Shown here: positions 6,042 to 10,763 of the stretch, piece by piece
Layout of the letters: every line of letters begins with the position of its first letter
Numbering within the stretch: the stretch's first letter is position 1
DNA from: JACPIN01 sp964367085
Lineage (GTDB): Archaea > Nanobdellota > Nanobdellia > SCGC-AAA011-G17 > ARS1403
Reading direction: 5' to 3'
Length of the DNA: 10,763 nucleotides
Assembly: GCA_964367085.1 (NCBI GenBank)
Contig: CAYIWL010000026.1
Coordinates: 1 to 10,763 of the forward strand
Position numbers and translations under genes: made by a program
Notes under the pieces: model-generated
Databases searched by the model: none
What the model was told of the DNA's origin: nothing
Seen by the model: the letters and a program-made list of their open reading frames with translations, nothing else

Positions 6042-6737
6042 TTATTCTAAACTGAAATACATTCTCCTGTTAGATTTTCCTTTGTTTTCTATCGATAAAA
6101 GCTTAATTTTTCCTATCTCTTTTGTTGAAGAGACATGGGTTCCGCCATCTGCCTGCTCATCTATACTTCCAATCTTTACTATCCTTATCTCCTTTAAATC
6201 CTGAGGGAGTCCTTTTGCAAGCCTTGATAGGTTTTCTATCTTTTCTGCTTCTTCCTTTGAGATTATTCTTATAGTTACTTTATGGTCTTTCTTTATTTCT
6301 TCATTTGCTTCCTCTATATATTTTTCAAACAACTTTCTATTGAAATCTTCCAAAGAGAAATCTATCCTTGATATTTCTTCATCTAGCTGATTGCCCGTTA
6401 TCATTGCTTTTGTCTCTTTATAGATTATTGCGCTGATAATATGCGCTGCTGTGTGCATCCTCATGAGCTTGTATCTTCTGTTCCAGTTGATGATGCATTT
6501 TACTTTATCATTTATTTTGAGGCCTTCTTTATCTAATTCATGAGTTACTTTTCCATTTTCTTTTTTCACATTTATTACTTTGAATTCTTCAGCGTTGAAG
6601 ATTATTGTTCCTTTATCAGAAGGCTGGCCTCCACCGGAGGGATAGAAATATGTTTCATTTAGAACTATGTTGTTGTCGAGAGATTCTTTTACTATTGCTT
6701 CAAATTCTTTTTTGTAGGGATCTTTCAAATACAGCAT
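6042..6737 (-). CDS. alaX: AlaX-type alanyl-tRNA editing protein
   Basis: The 231-residue free-standing editing protein hydrolyses Ser-tRNA(Ala) or Gly-tRNA(Ala) made by AlaRS error. Its length fits AlaX-M, which has the extra N-terminal barrel. The N-terminal domain carries YPSGGGQPSDKG (32-43), the conserved glycine-rich stretch. The editing-site zinc motif HxxxH is at His95/His99 (RMHTAAH). The second metal motif, usually CxxxH, here reads QADGGTHV, so the Cys position is Asp197 while His201 is kept. This QxDGGTH form may be normal for a group of archaeal AlaX proteins. The gene lies 8 bases after the ZPR1-like gene on the same strand, so the two form an operon. It converges on dph2 with a one-base gap. 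Confidence 0.93.
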   Translation of the reverse strand: MLYLKDPYKKEFEAIVKESLDNNIVLNETYFYPSGGGQPSDKGTIIFNAEEFKVINVKKENGKVTHELDKEGLKINDKVKCIINWNRRYKLMRMHTAAHIISAIIYKETKAMITGNQLDEEISRIDFSLEDFNRKLFEKYIEEANEEIKKDHKVTIRIISKEEAEKIENLSRLAKGLPQDLKEIRIVKIGSIDEQADGGTHVSSTKEIGKIKLLSIENKGKSNRRMYFSLE

Positions 6738-6745
6738 CTTTGGGT

Positions 6746-7267
6746 TTATTTCTTCAAACTAGTAACTTCTGTCTTATCAGAAATTATTGCTGAATTTCCT
6801 GATGGGTCTTCTATAATGATTTTTAATGGAAATTCTCCCAGCTCTGCTTTCCATAATTTTTTCAGCAGGTTTTTTGCATGCTTCCTTACATCTGGCTCGT
6901 CGCTGTCGTTCCTCTCTTTCTCTATAATCTTTTTGAACCTCAATAAAACTCCTTCGATGTTTGAGATATATCCCGATGATGCAACTCCTGGCGTTACTTC
7001 CATCTTGAGCTGCGGAATTTTAACTGTTGCTTCTGAAGATTTTACAACTCGCACATTCAGATCTTTCTTATTTTCTAAAATAAATGTTTGCTTTGTTGGA
7101 GGCTTTCTTTCTTCTGCCTCGACATCTGAGCTGTTATAATTGCAGCTTGAGCATGACATGGACATCAAAAAACATTTTCCAAAATGATCTACGTTGTAAG
7201 TTTCTTCTCTCAGTGTTAATGTTTTTTCCTTGCAAAAAAGACAGACTTCGTTTTTTATTTCTGACAT
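6746..7267 (-). CDS. ZPR1-type zinc finger protein
   Basis: The 173-residue protein has one ZPR1 zinc finger (Cys9, Cys12, Cys39, Cys42; a C-x2-C-x26-C-x2-C pattern with a conserved Phe-rich stretch between). It is followed by a ZPR1-type beta domain with LEMEVTPGV-like sequence (87-95) and the GYISNIEGVL segment (99-108). Eukaryotic ZPR1 has two such units and acts as a folding partner of eEF1A. Archaeal proteins like this have one unit and no firmly known role, though a link to elongation factor folding is plausible. It is first in an operon with alaX. Its TATA box is ~26 bases before the ATG, so it is probably leaderless. The length is typical for the archaeal form. Confidence 0.9.
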   Translation of the reverse strand: MSEIKNEVCLFCKEKTLTLREETYNVDHFGKCFLMSMSCSSCNYNSSDVEAEERKPPTKQTFILENKKDLNVRVVKSSEATVKIPQLKMEVTPGVASSGYISNIEGVLLRFKKIIEKERNDSDEPDVRKHAKNLLKKLWKAELGEFPLKIIIEDPSGNSAIISDKTEVTSLKK

Positions 7268-7287
7268 AAGATAGTTTTAAAGAAAAG

Positions 7288-7299
7288 AATTTATAAACC
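7288..7299 (-). promoter_or_regulatory. TATA box of the zpr1-alaX operon
   Basis: The minus strand reads GGTTTATAAATT, centred about 26 bases before the ATG at 7267. It lies between the sepF stop and the ZPR1-like start. Confidence 0.65.
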
Positions 7300-7315
7300 T
7301 TATTCTAATTTAGTT

Positions 7316-7729
7316 TTATATAAAATCAGTGGAACTTGATCTAGAAGGTAGGCTTGGAGCAGATGGATGCCTGTGAACTTCTACAAAGCTTGGAGTGATT
7401 ACAATCCAGTCTTCGCCAAAACCAGCTATATCCCCATCAACTGCATCGCATGTCTTTTTTAGCTTGTTAATTGCTCTTTTCAGTTCTACTATGTCTTTTT
7501 CCTTTAAAGGCCTTATATTAACCAATCCTATTGTGTAGCCTTCCCTTAAGGAGTCTATTGCAGGCTTAATATCCTGAAAATCATGTATAATAAAGGGCTT
7601 TACTATTACTTTCATCTTTGAACCCTGCTCAGGCGTGTTTATTTCTACATAGTCACCGGCAGATTCGTCAAATAATTCTTCCTTTCTTTCCCCAAAAAGC
7701 TTTTCCCTGAATCTTTCAAACGCACCCAT
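7316..7729 (-). CDS. sepF: Archaeal SepF cell-division protein
   Basis: The 137-residue protein matches archaeal SepF (DUF552), the membrane anchor and partner of FtsZ at the division ring. The first 13 residues (MGAFERFREKLFG) form the amphipathic membrane-targeting helix. A short acidic linker follows. The core is about 38-120 and contains the KVIVKPF strand, the TIGLVNIRPL strand and the GDIAGFGEDWIVITPS end. The tail is Ser/Pro-rich (122-137), so the usual C-terminal end is a little extended. The frame is open back to 7819, but that would add 30 unconserved residues, overlap the upstream gene and bury the TATA box at 7763-7770. The ATG at 7729 is therefore used. The TATA box implies a ~12-base leader. 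FtsZ is not in the window. Confidence 0.92.
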   Translation of the reverse strand: MGAFERFREKLFGERKEELFDESAGDYVEINTPEQGSKMKVIVKPFIIHDFQDIKPAIDSLREGYTIGLVNIRPLKEKDIVELKRAINKLKKTCDAVDGDIAGFGEDWIVITPSFVEVHRHPSAPSLPSRSSSTDFI

Positions 7730-7762
7730 TTTTAATTCTGTATTGAAATTAGTATTAAGAGA

Positions 7763-7770
7763 TATATAAA
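7763..7770 (-). promoter_or_regulatory. TATA box of sepF
   Basis: TTTATATA on the minus strand lies about 37 bases before the sepF ATG at 7729 and just past the end of the UPF0147 gene. It gives sepF its own transcript and decides the start against the longer frame. Confidence 0.6.
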
Positions 7771-7782
7771 CATTTCTATAGG

Positions 7783-8031
7783 CTAAACTATTGTTTCCAA
7801 TAAACTTGCTATATTCCATAGTTGGGTTCTGGTATAATCCGGCAAGTTGTTTTTTTCTGACAAATCGTCAATTTCCTGCAAGACCTTATTTATTTGCAGA
7901 GCCATGTTTTCTGAATCATCTTTTAAAATCAATCCAACTTCTTGTATTTTCTGCTTGACATTTTTCGGAACAGTACTATCACCGTTGATCGTGTTTAAAA
8001 TTTCCAGAACCTCTTTTTTTACATCAGTCAT
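7783..8031 (-). CDS. UPF0147 family protein
   Basis: This 82-residue all-helical protein matches the archaeal UPF0147 family: a central TVPKNVKQKIQE stretch, then a helix with LQEIDDLSEKNNLPDYTRTQLWNI, ending in ASLLETI. The conserved PxxTRT.LWNI signature is clear. The function is unknown. In archaea the family is small, conserved and often found near translation or chaperone genes, as here. The ATG overlaps the prefoldin gene by 8 bases (ATGACTGA), so it is the last gene of the rpl37ae-rpoP-pfdB operon. It is a soluble protein with no metal-binding cysteines. Confidence 0.88.
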   Translation of the reverse strand: MTDVKKEVLEILNTINGDSTVPKNVKQKIQEVGLILKDDSENMALQINKVLQEIDDLSEKNNLPDYTRTQLWNIASLLETIV

Positions 8032-8359
8032 TTTCTATCTCGCCGATAACTTCTTTTTGCAATGCGCTTGCTTTTTCCCTTGCTTTTGTTTCTTCTCGTT
8101 CTAAATTCTTAATTCTTATGTTGATTATCTCTTTTTTTGAGCTCAGTTCTTTTTTTAAATCTTCCTTTTTTTTCGAGATCATGATGTTGCCGACGATTTT
8201 GTACACTTCTTCTGCTGAGTCTATTTCCTTTAATGCATTTTCCGCTTCGAGAAGATCTGACTGAAATCTTTGCTTTTGCATTAATGTATTCTGAAGATTT
8301 TGCTCAAGCATCTGCAGCTGGGCTATTTTCTTTTCTGTTTCTTTTTGCATTTGTTTCAT
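8024..8359 (-). CDS. pfdB: Prefoldin subunit beta
   Basis: The 111-residue subunit belongs to the archaeal prefoldin hexamer (two alpha, four beta), which holds unfolded proteins and passes them to the thermosome. It shows two long coiled-coil helices (about 3-45 and 68-105) joined by the beta-hairpin segment with the AEEVYKIVGNIMI-type strand (49-61). This is the usual beta-subunit plan and length. The ATG at 8359 overlaps the rpoP stop (ATGA). The usual archaeal order places pfdB downstream of rpl37ae-rpoP, sometimes with a Pcc1-like gene between; here there is none. Confidence 0.93.
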   Translation of the reverse strand: MKQMQKETEKKIAQLQMLEQNLQNTLMQKQRFQSDLLEAENALKEIDSAEEVYKIVGNIMISKKKEDLKKELSSKKEIINIRIKNLEREETKAREKASALQKEVIGEIEND

Positions 8360-8493
8360 ATTGCCCTTGCAGTAGAAGAAATAATTCTTGGCTTGTACAG
8401 TATCTTTGAACCGCAGTATGGGCAGCGGACTCTCTTTTTTATGTAATCCTGCTTTACAGTTTTACTACAGTGGAAACATTTATAGGCTACCAT
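8356..8493 (-). CDS. rpoP: DNA-directed RNA polymerase subunit P (Rpb12-like)
   Basis: The 45-residue zinc-ribbon subunit of archaeal RNA polymerase is homologous to eukaryotic Rpb12. It carries Cys6-Cys9 and Cys24-Cys27 (YKCFHC and RCPYCGSKIL), and the basic end RIISSTARAI is typical. The frame is open upstream to 8562, but those 23 residues overlap rpl37ae in another frame and match nothing. The ATG at 8493 gives the normal length and lies one base after the rpl37ae stop. It shares the rpl37ae promoter and overlaps pfdB by four bases. Confidence 0.95.
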   Translation of the reverse strand: MVAYKCFHCSKTVKQDYIKKRVRCPYCGSKILYKPRIISSTARAI

Positions 8494-8494
8494 T

Positions 8495-8692
8495 TTACAA
8501 TTCGTATGCTTTTCCTGCAATTTTAGTGTTGCATTTTCTGCACTGCCATATGCCGACGGCAACTCTCTTTACTGCTTTTTTACTACAATTAGGACAGGTA
8601 TAAAAAGATTTTTGTTTTTTCTCTACTTTCTCTAGCTTTACTCTTATTGTCCTTCCGTATCTTGGACCTAGTCTTTTAGTAGAGCCTCCCAT
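8495..8692 (-). CDS. rpl37ae: Ribosomal protein L37Ae (eL43), short form
   Basis: The 65-residue large-subunit protein has the family start GPRYGRTIRVKL, a zinc ribbon with Cys33-Cys36 (YTCPNC) and Cys51-Cys54 (WQCRKC), and VKRVAVGIWQC between them. It ends IAGKAYEL. Most archaeal members run to about 80-90 residues, with a further basic helix after the GGAY-like motif. Here the stop falls directly after it, so the C-terminal helix is missing. The stop codon is clear, and the next gene (rpoP) begins two bases later, so this is not a sequencing end. It is the first gene of the operon, with a TATA box ~27 bases before the ATG (leaderless). Confidence 0.95.
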   Translation of the reverse strand: MGGSTKRLGPRYGRTIRVKLEKVEKKQKSFYTCPNCSKKAVKRVAVGIWQCRKCNTKIAGKAYEL

Positions 8693-8712
8693 TATTTAGC
8701 TTCTTGAAAATT

Positions 8713-8724
8713 GATTTAAAAATG
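8713..8724 (-). promoter_or_regulatory. TATA-like promoter of the rpl37ae-rpoP-pfdB-UPF0147 operon
   Basis: The minus strand reads CATTTTTAAATC, centred ~27 bases before the rpl37ae ATG and 15 bases after the 3' end of tRNA-Pro. The operon can therefore be driven separately from the tRNA or by read-through. Confidence 0.6.
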
Positions 8725-8738
8725 TTTGTTTTTGAAAT

Positions 8739-8830
8739 TGGGGCTGCCAGGATTTGAACCTGGGTCGCAAGGTGTACTGCTCTAGAAGAGTCCCAAACCT
8801 TGAATCGTAACCAAGCTTGACCACAGCCCC
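8739..8830 (-). tRNA. tRNA-Pro(TGG) with an 18-nt intron
   Basis: The 92-base gene has acceptor stem GGGGCTG/CAGCCCC and discriminator A73, with U8 and G18G19. The D-stem is weak (GTC/GAT with one G-U). The T-arm is CCAGG/CCTGG around TTCAAAT, with a G15-C48 pair. The anticodon stem CAAGG/CCTTG encloses 25 bases. Removing 18 leaves T, T33, TGG, G37, A38, the normal proline loop with G37. CCA is not encoded. A TATA-like box lies ~30 bases upstream, and the rpl37ae operon follows. Confidence 0.92.
8774..8791 (-). other. tRNA-Pro intron (18 nt) at position 37/38
   Basis: The intron holds a small hairpin (CTCT/AGAG with a TCT loop), so this one has a full bulge-helix-bulge layout. The central helix pairs loop bases TTTG with CAGT, with one mismatch and one G-U. 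The cut sites match those inferred for the other two tRNAs: bulges GGA and ACA, cut after the second base. Confidence 0.8.
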
Positions 8831-8856
8831 TCAATTTTCAAGCTGATTTATGCGTC

Positions 8857-8864
8857 TTATAAAT
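8857..8864 (-). promoter_or_regulatory. TATA box of tRNA-Pro
   Basis: The minus strand reads ATTTATAA here, centred ~30 bases before the tRNA 5' end, in the 59-base gap after rpl11. Confidence 0.6.
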
Positions 8865-8889
8865 TTTGCTAATGAGAAATGTTTATGGA

Positions 8890-9636
8890 TTATTTTTTCT
8901 TTTCTGCTTTCACTTCTTTCGCTGGCTTTGCTGCTTCCTTTGTCTCTACCTTTTCAGCCTTCACTTCTGCTGCTCCTTCCTTCTTTTCAGCTGCAGCTTC
9001 TTCTACAACTTTCTCTGCTTCAGTCACTAGTTTCTTTGCCTTTGCTTCTTCTGCTTTCTTTTCTGCTTCTGCTTTTTCAAGCTCTTTCTTGATTCTTTCC
9101 TGGATTTCCTTTAATTGTTGGTTTAGTAGATTTTGCTTTTCTTTTGAAACTTCGGTTTTCTGAGAATTGATTATAGAATCATAATTTCCTAACTCTATCT
9201 CTTTGTTTACTTCTGCTGCTGATTTTCCTTCTATTAAAACCCCTAAAGAATTGCATGAGCCAGCTACTGTCTTTACAGCTGACTTGAAGTTGTTGAAAAG
9301 TAAAGAATCCTGTTTCATCTTCGCAAGTTTTATTACCTGTTCTATCGCTAAATTTCCCACTTTATTTTTGTTTGGTGTTCCTGATCCTTTTTCAATACCT
9401 ATTTCTTTTTTTATTAATTCTGAGATTGGTGGAGTGCCGACTTTGATTGCGTAGCTCTTATCGTCTTCGATATTTAACTGGACCGGGACTTTCATTCCCT
9501 TGAAAGAAGAAGTTTTTTCATTTATTTTTGAGATTATTTCCTGGATGTTCATCTGCTTTCCTGCCAGGGGTTGTGCTATTGCTGGTCCTGCTTTTACTTC
9601 CCCGCCGTCGATCATTAAATTTATTGTTTCACTCAT
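8890..9636 (-). CDS. rpl11: Ribosomal protein L11 (uL11) with a long Lys/Glu/Ala tail
   Basis: The 248-residue product begins with an L11 core (1 to ~165) that builds the GTPase-associated centre on 23S rRNA. The N-terminal domain is followed by the rRNA-binding domain with AIEQVIKLAKMKQDSLL (97-113) and VKTVAGSCNSLGVLIEGKSA (121-140). Two things are odd. The proline-rich loop, usually PPLGPALGPLGVN, reads PAIAQPLAGKQMN (18-30). And about 85 extra residues (166-248) form a predicted coiled coil or helix followed by a Lys/Glu/Ala/Val-rich low-complexity tail, whereas archaeal L11 usually ends near 160. The ATG at 9636 overlaps the spt5 stop by 8 bases (ATGAGTGA); a start at 9654 would only add six Lys/Arg-rich residues. 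It is last in the secE-spt5-rpl11 operon. The usual rpl1-rpl10-rpl12 genes do not follow. Confidence 0.93.
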   Translation of the reverse strand: MSETINLMIDGGEVKAGPAIAQPLAGKQMNIQEIISKINEKTSSFKGMKVPVQLNIEDDKSYAIKVGTPPISELIKKEIGIEKGSGTPNKNKVGNLAIEQVIKLAKMKQDSLLFNNFKSAVKTVAGSCNSLGVLIEGKSAAEVNKEIELGNYDSIINSQKTEVSKEKQNLLNQQLKEIQERIKKELEKAEAEKKAEEAKAKKLVTEAEKVVEEAAAEKKEGAAEVKAEKVETKEAAKPAKEVKAEKKK

Positions 9637-10099
9637 CTTCTTTCTCTTCCCCAATCGTATCTCTCCTAATAACTTTTACAGCGTCTAGCTTTACTGTTAT
9701 TGGAATTGGAACTGCAGCTTCTAATAATTCGACGATGACTTCGTTTTTTTGTTCGTCTATTCTTGTCACTTTTGCATTCTCTCTTTTGAATGGGCCGGAG
9801 ATAATTTCTACTATGTCTCCTTTTTGAATATTAACCTGGGCTTTTGCCTGTTCAAGCATTGGCTCTATCTCTTTGTAATCTATTGGAGCTTCTAATAATG
9901 ACTTAGCATAGGGAACTCCTTGAAATGCTTCTTGTGCATCCTGTTTTGTCTCTGCTTCTAAGAAGATATAACTGCGCATTCCATGAGGACGGACTATTGC
10001 ATATACTTTCAATCCGTGCTTTTTTATATTGCTGGCTATGAAATCAACTACTTGGTCTTCTCGGTTTGCTGTTGTCCTTAATGCGAAAATCTGCGTCAT
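9629..10099 (-). CDS. spt5: Transcription elongation factor Spt5 (NusG homologue)
   Basis: The 156-residue factor binds the RNA polymerase clamp with Spt4 and raises processivity. Residues 1-83 form the NGN domain (FALRTTANREDQV at the start, RSYIFLEAE at 42-50). A KOW domain follows (about 90-145), with KGDIVEIISGPFKRENAKV as its core. The end is acidic. Size and order are those of archaeal Spt5. It starts five bases after the secE stop and overlaps rpl11 at its end, the standard secE-spt5-rpl11 order. Spt4 is not in this window. Confidence 0.96.
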   Translation of the reverse strand: MTQIFALRTTANREDQVVDFIASNIKKHGLKVYAIVRPHGMRSYIFLEAETKQDAQEAFQGVPYAKSLLEAPIDYKEIEPMLEQAKAQVNIQKGDIVEIISGPFKRENAKVTRIDEQKNEVIVELLEAAVPIPITVKLDAVKVIRRDTIGEEKEDE

Positions 10100-10103
10100 G
10101 ATA

Positions 10104-10307
10104 TTATGAAACTAGCCTCCAGATGATCTGGATTATGAACCCTATGACTCCGATAATGGCAATTCCTATTGAGGAAACCTTAACGATTGCTTTGAACTCT
10201 TCCTTACTTGGTTTCTTTGTTATCCTGAATACACGCCTAGATTCTAAGATGAATGATTTTAGGCGAGTTAATAGTGTCGGATTCTGATTTTGCTCTAGCT
10301 CTTCCAT
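10104..10307 (-). CDS. secE: Preprotein translocase subunit SecE (Sec61-gamma)
   Basis: The 67-residue membrane protein is the small clamp subunit of the Sec translocon. An amphipathic cytoplasmic helix (LKSFILESRRVFRITKKPSKEEF, about residues 16-38, with the RVxxxTKKPS signature) precedes a single membrane span (about 42-63). The frame extends one codon to a TTG at 10310, but the ATG at 10307 is used. A TATA box sits ~27 bases upstream, giving a leaderless mRNA. It is the first gene of the secE-spt5-rpl11 operon. Confidence 0.94.
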   Translation of the reverse strand: MEELEQNQNPTLLTRLKSFILESRRVFRITKKPSKEEFKAIVKVSSIGIAIIGVIGFIIQIIWRLVS

Positions 10308-10328
10308 CAAAGAAATTTGTAGAAATTG

Positions 10329-10340
10329 GATTTATAAAGG
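10329..10340 (-). promoter_or_regulatory. TATA box of the secE-spt5-rpl11 operon
   Basis: The minus strand reads CCTTTATAAATC, centred ~27 bases before the secE ATG. The core TTTATAAA is a palindrome, so it could in principle be read both ways, but it lies ~67 bases before the divergent gene's ATG. Confidence 0.65.
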
Positions 10341-10400
10341 TTTTTAAACCTAATGTTCTGACCAAATCTCAATAAAACTATAAAACAAACCTTTAAAGTA

Positions 10401-10763
10401 ATGACAATAGATTCTATTTTAGCTAAGGATATAGAAAACCCGGGAGGTAGTAGTTTTTATTTGGGGTTTGATTTTGTTATTTCTCCAGAAGGTGATCCAA
10501 AACTTTTAGAACCTAATCTATCTCCTGGTAATCTTGGCCATCCGATTACTCGTAGCCGTGTTGCATATTTTATGTCTGCTGTTTTACTTCACAAAGCAGA
10601 TTATCCAATCATATTGGGGGATTTAATGCCTCCAAGGTGTACGAATCCTGAAGATTTTTATGAATTTGCTAAGCAGTATTCAGGTCAAGGAGTAGTTTAT
10701 AAAGCAGATGGTTCAAGAGGAGAGAGGGTTAGTATCTTTAATCCACCTAAAGATTGGAACCCG
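10401..10763 (+). CDS. Partial protein with ATP-grasp-like motifs in permuted order
   Basis: The frame runs from ATG 10401 to the window end (121 codons, no stop). Residues 20-43 read like the end of an ATP-grasp domain: Asp24-Phe in GFDFVI, then a Gly-rich turn, then LLEPNLSPGNLG, which resembles the usual LEVNxxPG metal-binding strand (Glu and Asn ligands). Residues 96-108 (GVVYKADGSRGER) resemble the ATP-grasp nucleotide strand and glycine-rich loop (VVKPxDGSRGxGV), with Lys100 in the ATP-binding position. In ordinary ATP-grasp enzymes the Lys motif comes first; here the order is reversed, as in circularly permuted members. The upstream frame closes at 10359-10361 and holds no other ATG. 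No Shine-Dalgarno is seen; AT-rich TATA-like runs are at 10370-10386. Probably a ligase; the substrate cannot be told. Confidence 0.6.
   Translation, partial: MTIDSILAKDIENPGGSSFYLGFDFVISPEGDPKLLEPNLSPGNLGHPITRSRVAYFMSAVLLHKADYPIILGDLMPPRCTNPEDFYEFAKQYSGQGVVYKADGSRGERVSIFNPPKDWNP

Noticed and set aside
7730..7819. Longer start for sepF at 7819
   Set aside because: It would add 30 unconserved residues, overlap the UPF0147 gene and contain the TATA box; the MGAFERF start carries the membrane-targeting helix expected of SepF.
8494..8562. Longer start for rpoP at 8562
   Set aside because: The extra residues are rpl37ae read in another frame; 45 residues is the normal RpoP length.
8890..9141. 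L11 tail as a separate fused gene or frameshift product
   Set aside because: The frame is continuous, with no internal start or domain boundary, and the tail shows low-complexity composition and not a recognisable domain.
8850..9163. Two plus-strand frames rich in Leu/Ser/Phe/Ala opposite rpl11
   Set aside because: They are the antisense shadow of the Lys/Glu/Ala-rich L11 tail; no promoter or ribosome site supports them.
1..10763. Mobile element, CRISPR array or defence island
   Set aside because: No direct-repeat arrays, terminal inverted repeats, transposase or nuclease genes were seen; the genes are mostly core housekeeping functions.

Overview
This window looks like a piece of an AT-rich archaeal chromosome. 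The evidence is a set of archaeal information-processing genes (SecE/Sec61-gamma, Spt5, ribosomal protein L11, ribosomal protein L37Ae, RNA polymerase subunit P, prefoldin beta, Dph2, an alpha2-type glycyl-tRNA synthetase, a ZPR1-type zinc finger and SepF). TATA-like boxes lie about 25-30 bases before many starts, as for leaderless archaeal mRNAs, and three tRNA genes carry very short introns just 3' of the anticodon. The compact layout, the short proteins and the tiny introns suggest a DPANN-type archaeon (Woesearchaeota/Pacearchaeota-like). That lineage placement is an inference and was not tested by a search.

Layout from left to right. A possible tail of an upstream gene (2-64) is followed by a plus-strand Kef-type cation/H+ antiporter with an RCK domain. 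It stops exactly one base before a convergent tRNA-Met. A minus-strand block follows: tRNA-Ala, a HAD hydrolase and a HIT protein, with the HAD gene starting 15 bases after the tRNA and overlapping HIT by 8 bases. Next is a 41-codon basic protein gene with its own TATA box and Shine-Dalgarno site, then glyS. glyS is divergent from dph2 across a 77-base region with one TATA box for each. dph2 converges on a zpr1-alaX operon. sepF follows with its own promoter, then the tightly coupled operon rpl37ae-rpoP-pfdB-UPF0147, tRNA-Pro, and the operon secE-spt5-rpl11. At the right edge a divergent plus-strand gene runs off the window; it carries ATP-grasp-like motifs in permuted order.

How the genes fit together. 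Most serve translation and its quality control: three tRNAs, GlyRS, the AlaX editing protein, Dph2 (diphthamide on EF-2), L11 and L37Ae. Others serve transcription (RpoP, Spt5), protein folding and secretion (prefoldin, SecE), cell division (SepF) and ion homeostasis (Kef).

The least ordinary parts are: the three 13-18-nt tRNA introns, all placed at 37/38; a C33 in the tRNA-Ala anticodon loop; an L11 with an extra ~85-residue Lys/Glu/Ala-rich tail and an altered proline loop; a short L37Ae; the small basic protein; and the permuted ATP-grasp-like fragment. I see no mobile element, CRISPR array or integration site. No stretch over 300 bases lacks a gene.
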